A DNA stretch of 51,431 nt from Mycolicibacterium houstonense (GCF_900078665.2 NZ_LT546207.1:2210306-2261736); one strand, 5' to 3'. Counted from the first letter of the stretch, positions 43,464-51,431 are shown. The notes: a model not told the origin generated them from the letters alone. Translations and numbers: made by a program.

Positions 43464-43499
43464 AAACGGTTTACTGTTAACTTTACAGTTCAACCGTTT
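43464..43499. promoter_or_regulatory. Nested palindrome upstream of a P450, candidate operator
   Basis: Outer arms AAACGGTT (43464-43471) and AACCGTTT (43492-43499), and inner arms ACTGT (43473-43477) and ACAGT (43485-43489), are inverted around TAACTTT, sharing nearly the same centre. It lies 57 bases before the P450 start at 43556. The AT-rich centre could include the -10 element. Different from both other motifs in this window. Confidence 0.5.
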
Positions 43500-43555
43500 C
43501 CCGTAACGCGTCGCAGCGCTTCCGGCCCAGCCCGCCGCGAAGGAGGAGCCAGCCA

Positions 43556-44758
43556 ATGACCAAGGCCCAGGTGATTTTCGATCCGTTCTCCGAGGAATTC
43601 TTCAACAATCCCTTCGACATGTACCGACGGATGCGCGAGGACGCACCGTTGTACTACAACGAGGACTCCGACTTCTACGCGCTGACGCGCCATGAGGACG
43701 TCGCCGCGGCCCTCAAGGACCACGAGGCGTTCTCCTCTTCGCGCGGCTGCGATCTGGCGATGGTGCAGAGCAACGAGCCGCCGCAGAAGTCGATCATCTT
43801 CATGGACCCACCGGACCACCGGCACATGCGCAGCCTGCTGAACAAGGCGTTCACGCCCCGCATGATCCAGTCCCAGCGCGACACCGTCGTCGAGCAGATC
43901 GACCACTTCCTGGGCCTGATCGACTCCGACGAGTTCGACGTGGTCCAGGATTTCTCGGGGCCGTTCCCGGTCGAGGTCATCACCCGGATGGCCGGTGTCG
44001 ATCCGGAGTACCGCCAGCAGGTTCGCCATTGGATCGACACCAGCCTGTCCCGGGAACCCGGGCAGATCGGCTACTCCGAGGCCGGTATGCAGGCCAACAT
44101 TGACACCGGCATCTACTACTACGGGCTGGTGCAGAAGCGTCGGCAAGATCCGCAGGACGACATGATCAGCCGGCTGATCGCCGCGGAGATCCCCGGCGAG
44201 GACGGCCAGATGCGCCGCCTCGATGACATCGAGATCACCGGATTCGCCACCTTGCTCGGCGGAGCCGGAGCCGAGACCGTCACCAAACTCGTCGGCACCG
44301 CAATCGTGTTGTTCGCCCGCCATCCCGAACAATGGCAGAAGCTGCTCGACGACCGGGAGAAGGTTTCGGCCGCGGTCGAGGAGCTGCTGCGCTACGAGGG
44401 CCCGGTGCAGTACAACGTCCGCTACACCCTCAAGGAGGCCCACGTACCCAGCGGCACCATTCCGGCAGGCAAGCCGGTGTTCTTGATCAGCGCCGCCGCC
44501 AACCGTGACCCCGATGCGTTCACCGACGCCGACACCTTCGACATCGAACGCGATCGCACCGAGGCGCAGAACCTGGGCCTGGGCTACGGCATCCACAGTT
44601 GCCTCGGGGCCGCACTCGCCCGCATGGAGAGTGCCATCGCCCTGGAGAAGCTGCTCGATTTCATGCCGCGGTACGAAGTGAAATGGGATCAGCTGCAACG
44701 GGTTCACATGCAGAACGTGGCGGGTTACTCGAACGTGCCGGTGAAGGTGCTGCGGTGA
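43556..44758 (+). CDS. Cytochrome P450
   Basis: 400 residues. The I-helix reads GGAGAETVTK, ExxR is EELLRYEGP, and the heme loop LGYGIHSCLGAALAR gives Cys349. It is followed directly by its own ferredoxin, with a 4-base overlap. It lacks the long C-terminal tail of the P450 at 14611 and belongs to a different subfamily from the 18366/46495 pair. Substrate unknown. A palindrome upstream suggests independent regulation. Confidence 0.9.
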   Translation: MTKAQVIFDPFSEEFFNNPFDMYRRMREDAPLYYNEDSDFYALTRHEDVAAALKDHEAFSSSRGCDLAMVQSNEPPQKSIIFMDPPDHRHMRSLLNKAFTPRMIQSQRDTVVEQIDHFLGLIDSDEFDVVQDFSGPFPVEVITRMAGVDPEYRQQVRHWIDTSLSREPGQIGYSEAGMQANIDTGIYYYGLVQKRRQDPQDDMISRLIAAEIPGEDGQMRRLDDIEITGFATLLGGAGAETVTKLVGTAIVLFARHPEQWQKLLDDREKVSAAVEELLRYEGPVQYNVRYTLKEAHVPSGTIPAGKPVFLISAAANRDPDAFTDADTFDIERDRTEAQNLGLGYGIHSCLGAALARMESAIALEKLLDFMPRYEVKWDQLQRVHMQNVAGYSNVPVKVLR

Positions 44759-44955
44759 CCAAGAAAGTTCACGTCGACTTCGAGATCTGCGAGAGCAACG
44801 CGGTCTGCATGGGGATCATCCCCGAGGTGTTCGATCTCGACGATCAGGATTACCTCCACATTCTGCAGGAGGAGGTGGCGCCGGAGAACGAAGCGCAGAT
44901 TCGCGAAGCGGTCCGGCAGTGCCCCCGGCAGGCCATCTCGATCGAAGAGGAGTAG
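44755..44955 (+). CDS. [3Fe-4S] ferredoxin, P450 partner
   Basis: 66 residues from GTG 44755, overlapping the P450 stop (GTGA). Ligands are Cys12, Cys18 and Cys56 in CESNAVC and CPRQAI, with Asn15 at the variable cluster-adjacent position (the CxxNxxC type). It should be the dedicated electron donor of the P450 just upstream. Confidence 0.88.
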   Translation: MTKKVHVDFEICESNAVCMGIIPEVFDLDDQDYLHILQEEVAPENEAQIREAVRQCPRQAISIEEE

Positions 44956-44980
44956 CCCGCCGATTCGCCTCCCACTGCGC

Positions 44981-45037
44981 CGTTTTCGACCCCGGGGTCG
45001 CTTCGATCGAAGAATCACGACCCAGGCGTCGAAAACG
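44981..45037. terminator. Bidirectional terminator-like hairpin
   Basis: A 20-base stem (44981-45000 with 45018-45037) pairs with two mismatches, opening CGTTTTCGAC...GTCGAAAACG. Its loop contains the start of the 12-base palindrome CTTCGATCGAAG. It lies between converging ferredoxin and LLM genes. Confidence 0.75.
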
Positions 45038-45046
45038 TCGATCCGG

Positions 45047-45967
45047 CTACGCCGCGGCGATCACCGCCTTGCCGAATTTTTCGGTGGCTTCCAGGGCATG
45101 CGCCAGGCTGTCCCCCGGCAGGGTCACGTGCAGCCACGTCACCCCGAGGGCGGCGAGCTTCTCCACACCGGCCAGATAGGCATCGGCGTCGAAGTCGTCG
45201 TCGCCGGGACTACCGCCTTCGAAGTTGTTGAACACGATGTCGATTCCACCCGGATCACGACCGGCCGCATCCAACCGGCCCCGCAGGTCATCGACCCCCG
45301 CGGCCAGTGCATCAAGTGAGTCGATGGCCGCGGTGCCCGCGGTCTTGGCGAGCCCCGGCGGCGCGGCGAACGGACACCAGCCGTCACCGTGTCTGGCCAC
45401 GCGTGCCCGAGCGGCCGAGGTGTTGCCACCGATCCAGATCGGCGGGTACGGATCCGCCGCCGGCCGCGGGTGCGCGGTGATACCGCGGGCGCCGAAGTGC
45501 TTGCCCTCGAAGGCGTAGTCGTCGGTGGTCCAGATACCGCGAATCACCTCGAGCGCCTCGTCGAACAATTCGGCGCGCTCATCGTAGGAGACCCCGAGCG
45601 CGGCGAATTCGCGTTTGAGATAGCCGACTCCGACGGCCAGCGTGAACCGGCCGCCGGACAACAGGTCGAGGGTCGCGCCGGACTTGGCCACCACGAACGG
45701 GTTTCGATACGGCAGCACCACGATGTTGGGTACCAGGCGCAGGGTCGTGGTGTGCGCCGCGGCGAACCCCATCGCCACGAACGGATCGACCGCGTCGTGG
45801 CCGCCGGCGTCCAGCCACCGCTGTGACGGAGCCGGGTGGTCGGTGAACCCGAAGCCGTCGAACCCGGCCACCTCGGCCGCAGCGGCCATCGCCGCAACTC
45901 CGTTGCCACTCACCAGATCCGGATGGTACGGGTGAGTGTGCATCGGATACGTGACGCTGTAACGCAC
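45047..45967 (-). CDS. LLM-class, probably F420-dependent oxidoreductase
   Basis: 306 residues from GTG 45967. Luciferase-like TIM barrel: FDGFGFTDHPAP, LVPNIVVLPYRNPFVVAKSGATLDLLSGGRFTLAVGVGYLKREFAALGV (the conserved GRF/GVG segment), and YPPIWIGGNTSAARARVARHGDGW. Members of this subgroup in mycobacteria use F420 as hydride carrier (established for several; not provable here). Last gene of the minus operon P450-ferredoxin-DUF1330-LLM. Substrate unknown. Confidence 0.85.
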   Translation of the reverse strand: MRYSVTYPMHTHPYHPDLVSGNGVAAMAAAAEVAGFDGFGFTDHPAPSQRWLDAGGHDAVDPFVAMGFAAAHTTTLRLVPNIVVLPYRNPFVVAKSGATLDLLSGGRFTLAVGVGYLKREFAALGVSYDERAELFDEALEVIRGIWTTDDYAFEGKHFGARGITAHPRPAADPYPPIWIGGNTSAARARVARHGDGWCPFAAPPGLAKTAGTAAIDSLDALAAGVDDLRGRLDAAGRDPGGIDIVFNNFEGGSPGDDDFDADAYLAGVEKLAALGVTWLHVTLPGDSLAHALEATEKFGKAVIAAA

Positions 45968-45982
45968 CGCGGCCGCTTCCGG

Positions 45983-46285
45983 TCAGGCCGGGAAGCCGGA
46001 CAGAATGACGCCGTTGCACTCGGCAGCGCGTGCGCGAACCTTGGCCGCCGCCTGGTAGGCATCCGAGTAGTACCACTCGCGCGCGGCGTCTACGGATTCG
46101 AATTCCAGCACCACGGTCTGCGTTCCGTGCCAGGCGCCCTCGATCACCTCGGGCTTCTGGTCGACGGCCACGATGGTGGCACCGCCCATCGCCTTCGATG
46201 CCAGCTTGGCATACTCGCCCATACCGGCCGGGTCCTTGATGTCCTCGGTGATGATCACGTAGCCCTTAGAAGTTCCAGATGCCAT
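45983..46285 (-). CDS. DUF1330-type small dimeric alpha/beta-barrel protein
   Basis: 100 residues from ATG 46285; TTG six bases upstream is possible. KGYVIITEDIKDPAGMGEYAKLAS, a central VVLEFESVDAAREWYYSDAYQAAAKVR and ILSGFPA are the DUF1330/dimeric alpha-beta barrel pattern (NIPSNAP/EthD-like relatives). Cytoplasmic, function unknown; family members are often small isomerase-, monooxygenase- or EthD-like accessories of oxidative pathways. Lies 15 bases from each neighbour in the P450 operon. Confidence 0.8.
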   Translation of the reverse strand: MASGTSKGYVIITEDIKDPAGMGEYAKLASKAMGGATIVAVDQKPEVIEGAWHGTQTVVLEFESVDAAREWYYSDAYQAAAKVRARAAECNGVILSGFPA

Positions 46286-46300
46286 GACCAATCTCTTTCT

Positions 46301-46495
46301 CTAGTTGTCGATTTGGCTGATCGCCCGTTCCGGGCAGTTCTCTATCGCCTCGCGTGCCGCGTCTTCCAGGCCGGCCGGCACCTCTTCGGGATCGGCAACC
46401 GCCCACCCGTCGTCTGACATCTCGAAGACCTCGGGGCACAGTGTCAGGCACATGCCGTGGCCGGCACAACGGTCCTCGTCAACCCGGACCCGCAT
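46301..46495 (-). CDS. [3Fe-4S] ferredoxin, P450 partner
   Basis: 64 residues. Ligands Cys10, Cys16 and Cys54 lie in CAGHGMC and CPERAI, with His13 at the variable position and a fourth Cys at 20 (LTLCPEVF), which is not part of the [3Fe-4S] pattern. The start ATG overlaps the upstream P450 stop by one base, so it is its dedicated donor. Confidence 0.88.
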   Translation of the reverse strand: MRVRVDEDRCAGHGMCLTLCPEVFEMSDDGWAVADPEEVPAGLEDAAREAIENCPERAISQIDN

Positions 46496-47775
46496 CAGGT
46501 GTCGAACTCCAGATGCAGCTCGGTCAGCCCGCGCAGGATGAAGGTCGGGATGTAGGTGTAGCGCCGGTCGCCGTCCGAGCCATGCCTGGCCTCGGAGATC
46601 CGGATGTCGGTGGTCCGGTCGAGCAATCGTTCGATACCGACCCGGGTTTCGGCGCGCGCCAGCGGTGCCCCCGGGCAGCTGTGGATGCCTCGGCCGAACG
46701 CCAGATGCTGGCGGGCGTTCTTGCGGGCCGGGTCGAACGTGTCGGGATCCTCGAACCGCCGCGGATCGCGGTTGGCCGCACCGTTGAGCACCATGACCGT
46801 GGTACCCGCGTTCAGCTCGGTCTCACCGACGGTCACCGGGCAGCGCGACAGCCGGAAGTCACCCTTGACCGGACTCTCGATCCGCAGGGCCTCCTCGATG
46901 AAATTCGGGATCAGGCTGCGGTCGTCACGCAACCGCTGTTGGATCTCGGGCTGTTCACCCAGCACCTTCAGCGCCGTGCTGAGCAGACGCACCGTGGTCT
47001 CCTGGCCGGCCGAGAAGACATTGGTTGCCACCCGCGCGACATCACCGACATCGGGGACACTGCCGTCCGGGAAGGTGGCCAAGGCCAAACCGGTCAGGAC
47101 GTCGTCGCGCGGATTGGCCCGGCGGTCCGCGGTGTAGTCGGCGAACTGGCCGTAGAGGAACTCCAGCGGGCTGTGCGACAGCGATTCCTTACTGGTGCTG
47201 CCGACTCCGCCTCCGGAATTCTGCTTGATGCCATCGACGAACGCTTGCCGGTCCTCGTCCGGAATGCCGAGCAGGTCGGCGATCACCAGCAGCGTGAACG
47301 GACCGGCGAAGCCCTTGATGAACTCTCCCTCACCCGGCGCCAGGTAGTTGTCGAGCACCTCGTCGGCCAGTTGCCACATTGCGTCCTCGTTCTCCTTGAG
47401 GCGCTTGGGCGTGATCAGCCGCATCAGCAGTGAGCGGTGATCGGTGTGGGTCGGCGGATCCAGTGTGGGCAGCTGATCGCTGAACGGCAGTTCGTCGCGA
47501 TGCTTTTCGATGAGCGCGGTGACCTCCTCGGCACTGCGGCCCTCCAGCGGTACCGGGAAACCGGGGAACGGGCCGGTAACCGACAGGCACGACGAGAAGG
47601 TCTCCTCGTCGTTGTAGACCTGCACGGCCTCGTCCCAGCCGGTCACCATCGTCACGTTGTAGTGGTCTTCGCGGGTGACCGGGCACTTGTTCCGCAGAGC
47701 CTCGAAGAAGGGATACGGATCATCGACCAATCGTTCATCGCGGAAGAAATCGATACCGGTTGGGTCGATCGCCAT
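46495..47775 (-). CDS. Cytochrome P450
   Basis: 426 residues from ATG 47775 (GGGAG upstream); an in-frame start at 47799 lacks a ribosome site. The I-helix reads FSAGQETTV, ExxR is EEALRIESP, and the heme loop FGRGIHSCPGAPLARAE gives Cys367. Closely similar to the P450 at 18366. First gene of the operon with ferredoxin, DUF1330 and LLM enzyme, and divergent from the TetR at 48034. A candidate operator lies 29 bases upstream. Confidence 0.9.
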   Translation of the reverse strand: MAIDPTGIDFFRDERLVDDPYPFFEALRNKCPVTREDHYNVTMVTGWDEAVQVYNDEETFSSCLSVTGPFPGFPVPLEGRSAEEVTALIEKHRDELPFSDQLPTLDPPTHTDHRSLLMRLITPKRLKENEDAMWQLADEVLDNYLAPGEGEFIKGFAGPFTLLVIADLLGIPDEDRQAFVDGIKQNSGGGVGSTSKESLSHSPLEFLYGQFADYTADRRANPRDDVLTGLALATFPDGSVPDVGDVARVATNVFSAGQETTVRLLSTALKVLGEQPEIQQRLRDDRSLIPNFIEEALRIESPVKGDFRLSRCPVTVGETELNAGTTVMVLNGAANRDPRRFEDPDTFDPARKNARQHLAFGRGIHSCPGAPLARAETRVGIERLLDRTTDIRISEARHGSDGDRRYTYIPTFILRGLTELHLEFDT

Positions 47776-47803
47776 ATGCTGCTCCCGTTCCGGCCGCACC
47801 TAG

Positions 47804-47818
47804 GAGAATGCGGCTCTC
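47804..47818. promoter_or_regulatory. Operator candidate GAGAAT-GCG-GCTCTC (P450 side)
   Basis: Left arm perfect, right arm GCTCTC instead of ATTCTC. It lies 29 bases upstream of the P450 at 46495-47775, within the divergent promoter shared with the TetR gene. Confidence 0.5.
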
Positions 47819-47892
47819 ATCTCTGAATAGTAGATTTCCACAGCCCGGGGTGCCCGTCAACGTCAGACCCCTGTCCATCTGCGGCAAGCAGC

Positions 47893-47907
47893 AAGAATAG
47901 GATTCTC
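47893..47907. promoter_or_regulatory. Operator candidate AAGAAT-AGG-ATTCTC (TetR side)
   Basis: One mismatch from GAGAAT-NNN-ATTCTC, in the middle of the divergent P450/TetR interval. A further ATTCTC half-site lies at 47997-48002, 32 bases before the TetR start. Fits autoregulation. Confidence 0.5.
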
Positions 47908-48033
47908 GCCCCCGCTTTTCCCCGGTGCTGCCCGTCGTCGCACCGCCCGGCCGGTGGCAAGTCGCCGATGGGACATTAGTTAGACAAACGTCAACTATTC
48001 TCTTTTGCCGAATCCGCTGTTACGGTGCGTGAT

Positions 48034-48690
48034 ATGCCAAGGGGCCCCGTGGCGGATACTGCTGACGGCAGTCAACGCCGCGCCTCGTTTCAGCGGGCCC
48101 GCTCGCACCGGACCAAGCGGGACCTGGTGCAGGCTGCGATGGCACTCTGGCGCACCAACGGCTACGCCAAGACCACGGTTGCCGACATCTGCCGGGCAGC
48201 CGGGGTGTCCCGCGCGCTGTTCTACTTCTATTTCCCGGCCAAGGAGGACGTGCTGTTCGAGGTCGGCCTGACCTCGACCCGACTGGCCCAGAAGCGGATC
48301 GCTGCGCTGCTGGACGGCGACTATGACCTGATGGCAGTCATCACCGAAGCGCTGCGCAGCCTGGAACGGTCGATGGCCCGCAATCCCCCCGATCTGATCG
48401 TCGAGACGATCCTCGAGGGGTACCGCCATGAACACCGCATCCTGGCCACCGGCGGTGCCGACCCCGAGACGCAGGACGCCGACATGTTCGGCGAGTTGTT
48501 CACCAGGGCCCAGGTCGACGGAAAGCTCGGCCCGCACGTCGACGTGGCGCATCTGTCCCGGCTGGCGCAGATCCTGGTCAGCGAAGGCGTCCGGCATTGG
48601 GCCGGCGGCGGTTTCGGCGACCGGGCTTTCACCGACGTCGTCGCACGTGACATCGGCGCGATGATCACCGGCTTCAACAACACCAATTAG
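48034..48690 (+). CDS. TetR-family transcriptional regulator
   Basis: 218 residues from ATG 48034; GTG 48025 is possible. There is no ribosome site, so a leaderless message is likely. The N-terminal helix-turn-helix is TTVADICRAAGVSRALFYFYFPAKEDVL. The C-terminal ligand domain is divergent. It is divergent from a P450 operon and followed after 14 bases by an acyl-CoA dehydrogenase. Proposed repressor for the GAGAAY-NNN-RTTCTC sites (inference from position). Ligand may be an acyl-CoA intermediate. Confidence 0.87.
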   Translation: MPRGPVADTADGSQRRASFQRARSHRTKRDLVQAAMALWRTNGYAKTTVADICRAAGVSRALFYFYFPAKEDVLFEVGLTSTRLAQKRIAALLDGDYDLMAVITEALRSLERSMARNPPDLIVETILEGYRHEHRILATGGADPETQDADMFGELFTRAQVDGKLGPHVDVAHLSRLAQILVSEGVRHWAGGGFGDRAFTDVVARDIGAMITGFNNTN

Positions 48691-48704
48691 ATCGGAGGAC
48701 CCCG

Positions 48705-50006
48705 ATGGCGTGGGATTTCGAGACCGACCCGCAGTATCAAGAATTACTGGACTGGGCCGACGAATTCGTGACCGAACAGGTCGAGCCGCTCGACCTGGCC
48801 TTTCCACACCTGCAGTTCACCCAGTTGGAGGGCAAGCGAAGGGAAGCGATCGATCCGCTCAAGGCCAAGGTGCGCGAAAAAGGTTTGTGGGCCACCCATC
48901 TCGGGCCAGACCTCGGCGGACAAGGATACGGGCAACTCAAGCTCGCGTTGCTCAACGAGATCCTGGGGCGCTCACAGTGGGCGCCGATCATATTCGGCTG
49001 TCAGGCCCCCGACACCGGCAATGCCGAGATCATCGCGCACTACGGCACCGAGGAGCAGAAGAAGCAGTATCTGCATCCGCTGCTCGAGGGTGAGCTGTTC
49101 TCCTGCTACTCGATGACCGAGCCGCATGCGGGTGCGGACCCGACGCTGTTCACCACCAGCGCGGTGCGCGACGGGGACGACTGGGTGATCAACGGCTGGA
49201 AGTTCTTCTCCTCCAATGCCGCAACGGCGTCGTTCCTCATCGTCATGGTGGTGACCAACCCCGAGGTCAGCGCTTACCAGGGCATGTCGATGTTCCTGGT
49301 GCCCACCGACACTCCCGGCGTCAAGATCGTCCGCAATGTGGGCCTGTACGGCGAAGCGGACAACCACGGCAGCCATGCGTTGATCCACTACGACAACGTC
49401 CGGGTACCGGCCGAGGCGCTGCTGGGTGGCGAGGGACAGGCCTTCGTGATCGCTCAGACCCGGCTGGGCGGCGGCCGGATCCACCACGCGATGCGCACCA
49501 TCGGCCTGGCCCAGAAGGCACTGGACATGATGTGCGAACGCGCGCTGAGCCGTGAGACCCAGGGCAGCCGGCTGTCGGACAAGCAGTTCGTCCAGGGCTA
49601 CATCGCCGACTCCTACGCCCAGCTGCTGCAGTTCCGGCTGATGGTGCTCTACACCGCATGGGAGATCGACAAGTACAACGATTACAAGAAGGTCCGCAAG
49701 GACATCGCCGCGGTCAAGGTGGCCATGCCCACGGTGCTGCACGATATCGCCTGGCGGGCAATGCAGGTCCATGGCGCCCTTGGCGTCACCAACGAGATGC
49801 CGTTCTTGGGCATGGTCACCGGTGCGGCGGTGATGGGGCTGGCCGACGGACCGACCGAGGTGCACAAGACGACGGTCGCCCGCCAGGTGCTCCGCGACTA
49901 CCAGCCGACGACCGACACCTGGCCGACCGAGTGGATCCCGCGTAAGCGTGAGGCCGCGAAGGCGAAGTTCGCCGAGTTCCTGGAGGCCGAGGTGGGCAAC
50001 CTGTGA
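48705..50006 (+). CDS. Acyl-CoA dehydrogenase, ACAD10/11-like
   Basis: 433 residues with CGGAGG upstream. YSMTEPHAGADPTLFTTSAV and KFFSSNAATASFLIVMVVTNPE are the FAD/substrate segments. GGGRIHHAMRTIGLAQKALDMMCERALSRETQGSRLSDKQ and MQVHGALGVTNEMPFLGM are characteristic of ACAD10/11 and their bacterial homologues. It overlaps the APH-like kinase gene by 4 bases. In human ACAD11 both domains are fused, and the kinase-dehydrogenase pair converts 4-hydroxyacyl-CoA by phosphorylation and elimination (recent literature, from memory). That suggests a 4-hydroxyacid branch here. Confidence 0.86.
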   Translation: MAWDFETDPQYQELLDWADEFVTEQVEPLDLAFPHLQFTQLEGKRREAIDPLKAKVREKGLWATHLGPDLGGQGYGQLKLALLNEILGRSQWAPIIFGCQAPDTGNAEIIAHYGTEEQKKQYLHPLLEGELFSCYSMTEPHAGADPTLFTTSAVRDGDDWVINGWKFFSSNAATASFLIVMVVTNPEVSAYQGMSMFLVPTDTPGVKIVRNVGLYGEADNHGSHALIHYDNVRVPAEALLGGEGQAFVIAQTRLGGGRIHHAMRTIGLAQKALDMMCERALSRETQGSRLSDKQFVQGYIADSYAQLLQFRLMVLYTAWEIDKYNDYKKVRKDIAAVKVAMPTVLHDIAWRAMQVHGALGVTNEMPFLGMVTGAAVMGLADGPTEVHKTTVARQVLRDYQPTTDTWPTEWIPRKREAAKAKFAEFLEAEVGNL

Positions 50007-51040
50007 CGCCATCCCTCAGCGAGATCGACACCGCGCGGCTTGCCGAGTGGATGGACAAGGCCGGGCTGCCGGGCAAGGGTGAGCCGCTGGAGGCCCGCTT
50101 CCTGTCCGGCGGAACCCAGAACGTCATCTACGAGGTCCGCCGCGGCGAGCACACCTGCGTCCTGCGCATGCCACCGGCGGGCGCCCCGCCGGATCGGGAC
50201 AAGGGCATCTTGCGGGAGTGGCGCATCATCGAGGCGCTCGACGGTACCGACGTCCCACACACCGCGGCGGTCGGGATGTGCGCGGACCCCGAGGTGCTGG
50301 GCCGGCCGTTCTACCTGATGGGATTCGTCGACGGCTGGTCCCCGATGGACACTCATGGTCGCTGGCCCGAACCGTTCAACTCCGACCTGAGCGCCCGCCC
50401 TGGCCTGAGTTACCAACTGGCAGAGGGTATTGCGCTACTGGCCAACGTGGACTGGCGTGCGAAAGGGCTGGCCGATCTCGGTCGGCCTGACGGCTTTCAC
50501 GAACGTCAGGTCGACCGCTGGATCGGGTTTCTCGATCGGATCAAGAGCCGTGAGTTGCCGGGACTGGAGGTGGCCACCGCCTGGCTGCGGGCCCACAAGC
50601 CGCTCGATTTCATTCCCGGTCTCATGCACGGCGACTACCAGTTCGCCAATGTGATGTACCGCCACGGTACGCCGGCGACGATGGCCGCGATCGTGGACTG
50701 GGAGATGGGCACCGTCGGCGACCCCAAGCTGGACCTGGCCTGGATGGTGCAATCGTGGCCTTCGCGCACGGACAGCCCGGAACCGTCCGAAATGGGTTAC
50801 GTCGACATGCGCGGGATGCCCTCGCGCGACGATGTGGTGGCGCACTACGCGAAGGTGTCCGGACGCCAGGTCGATGACCTGGACTACTACCTGGTGCTGG
50901 CCAAGTGGAAGCTGGCGATCGTGTTGGAGCAGGGTTTTCAGCGGGCCGGCGACGACGAGAAGCTGCTGGCCTTCGGACCGGTGGTCACCGAGCTGATGCG
51001 ATCTGCCGCCGAACTCGCCGAGTCCACCGATTACCGGTGA
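50003..51040 (+). CDS. APH-family phosphotransferase, ACAD10/11-kinase-like
   Basis: 345 residues, GTG start overlapping the dehydrogenase stop by 4 bases. LSGGTQNVIYEV is the nucleotide loop, MHGDYQFANVMY the catalytic HGDxxxxN, and IVDWEMGTVGDPKLDLAWM the metal-binding segment. This is the aminoglycoside-phosphotransferase-like fold used by the kinase half of ACAD10/11, not by resistance enzymes. Coupling to the dehydrogenase implies phosphorylation of a hydroxyacyl-CoA hydroxyl group. Confidence 0.85.
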   Translation: MTPSLSEIDTARLAEWMDKAGLPGKGEPLEARFLSGGTQNVIYEVRRGEHTCVLRMPPAGAPPDRDKGILREWRIIEALDGTDVPHTAAVGMCADPEVLGRPFYLMGFVDGWSPMDTHGRWPEPFNSDLSARPGLSYQLAEGIALLANVDWRAKGLADLGRPDGFHERQVDRWIGFLDRIKSRELPGLEVATAWLRAHKPLDFIPGLMHGDYQFANVMYRHGTPATMAAIVDWEMGTVGDPKLDLAWMVQSWPSRTDSPEPSEMGYVDMRGMPSRDDVVAHYAKVSGRQVDDLDYYLVLAKWKLAIVLEQGFQRAGDDEKLLAFGPVVTELMRSAAELAESTDYR

Positions 51041-51431
51041 AGGCCGCCGTCTGCCCGGCGTACGGGTCACCCGACGTCGTTCGTGTAGACGACGTCCCCA
51101 CTCCCCCGCTCGCCGCCGGCCAGGTGCGCGTCCAGGTCGGTGCGGCGGCGGTTAATTTCCCCGACGTGCTGCTCGTGGCCGGCCGGTACCAGATCCAGGT
51201 CCCGGTGCCGTTCGTCCCCGGCAGCGAGTTCGCCGGGGTGGTGTCCGAAGTTTCCTCTGACGCCGACGGTTTCGCCGTCGGCGACCGGGTGACAGGTGCC
51301 GGCCTGTTCGGCGCGTTCGCCGAGCAGGTGTGCGTTCCGGCGGCCGGGCTGGCCCGGATCCCCGATGGTGTGGACGACCGCACCGCGGCAGCCTTCGGCG
51401 TCGCCCACCGCACCGCCTATCACACACTGCG
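51037..51431 (+). CDS. NADPH:quinone oxidoreductase-like MDR protein (partial, C-terminus outside the window)
   Basis: Starts with GTG overlapping the kinase stop (GTGA) and runs off the edge. The first 131 residues show the zinc-independent MDR (quinone oxidoreductase) N-terminus: AAVNFPDVLLVAGRYQ, VPFVPGSEFAGVVSEV and GDRVTGAGLFGAFAEQV. The NADPH-binding half lies outside. Likely an enoyl- or quinone-type reductase in the same operon as the ACAD10/11-like pair. Confidence 0.82.
   Translation, partial: MKAAVCPAYGSPDVVRVDDVPTPPLAAGQVRVQVGAAAVNFPDVLLVAGRYQIQVPVPFVPGSEFAGVVSEVSSDADGFAVGDRVTGAGLFGAFAEQVCVPAAGLARIPDGVDDRTAAAFGVAHRTAYHTL

Noticed and set aside
47979..47996. Palindrome around GAC-AAAC-GTC before the TetR gene
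   Set aside because: Arms match only with a one-base shift; too weak to list as a site.
50003..51040. Aminoglycoside resistance gene
   Set aside because: Although the fold is APH-like, the overlap with an ACAD10/11-like dehydrogenase points to lipid metabolism.

Overview
The window is high-GC actinobacterial DNA, almost certainly from a fast-growing Mycobacterium (Mycolicibacterium). The evidence is a complete YrbE/Mce import operon, mycofactocin-type short-chain dehydrogenases, an F420-type LLM oxidoreductase, a secreted heme-binding-like protein, small [3Fe-4S] ferredoxins beside cytochromes P450, and frequent GTG/TTG starts with overlapping stop/start codons. No tRNA, rRNA, insertion sequence, phage gene or CRISPR array was seen.

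Layout. 1-9.2 kb (minus): yrbEA-yrbEB-mceA-B-C-D-E-F, with mceF cut by the left edge. 9.2-9.8 kb: a 539-base gene-free stretch with two palindromic candidate operators. 9.8-12.5 kb (minus): aldehyde dehydrogenase and family III CoA-transferase. 12.7-16.4 kb (plus): two SDRs, ferredoxin, P450 and a small secreted protein. 16.5-25.5 kb (minus): one long gene series with a signal-less solute-binding protein, AveC-like membrane protein, SDR, aldehyde dehydrogenase, P450, hairpin, second P450, mycofactocin SDR, 37-residue membrane peptide and a second AveC-like protein. 25.6-28.3 kb (minus): a NorQ/NorD-type AAA+ and VWA chaperone pair. 28.5-30.9 kb (plus): a hydroxyacyl-CoA-dehydrogenase-like SDR and a regulator made of two fused TetR units. 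31-33.2 kb (minus): a pair of acyl-CoA dehydrogenase subunits. 33.5-45 kb (mostly plus): two amidohydrolases, Rieske ferredoxin, two alpha/beta hydrolases, a stand-alone NuoF-like flavoprotein with ferredoxin, a DUF35-thiolase fusion, two hydroxyisobutyrate-dehydrogenase-like enzymes, and P450 plus ferredoxin. 45-47.8 kb (minus): P450, ferredoxin, DUF1330-like protein and LLM oxidoreductase. 48-51.4 kb (plus): TetR, an ACAD10/11-like dehydrogenase, an APH-like kinase and the start of a quinone oxidoreductase.

Reading the genes together (inference): this is a lipid or terpenoid/steroid-like catabolic island. Mce would import the substrate, five P450s with dedicated ferredoxins would hydroxylate it, and mycofactocin or NAD SDRs and two ALDHs would oxidise alcohol to acid. 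The CoA-transferase would activate the acid. Acyl-CoA dehydrogenases, hydroxyacyl-CoA-type SDRs and an aldolase-like DUF35-thiolase fusion would shorten the chain. No acyl-CoA synthetase is present in the window.

The strongest new signals are two sets of shared palindromes. A 15-mer close to ACCAAATATTTGTTC lies upstream of four neighbouring transcription units (25.6, 26.5, 28.4 and 29.6 kb), one of them the tandem TetR gene, and suggests a local regulon. A second palindrome, GAGAAY-NNN-RTTCTC, occurs in four promoter regions (12.5/12.66, 33.28, 33.40 and 47.8-47.9 kb), including the divergent promoter of the TetR gene at 48 kb. It would tie the distant halves of the cluster into another regulon.
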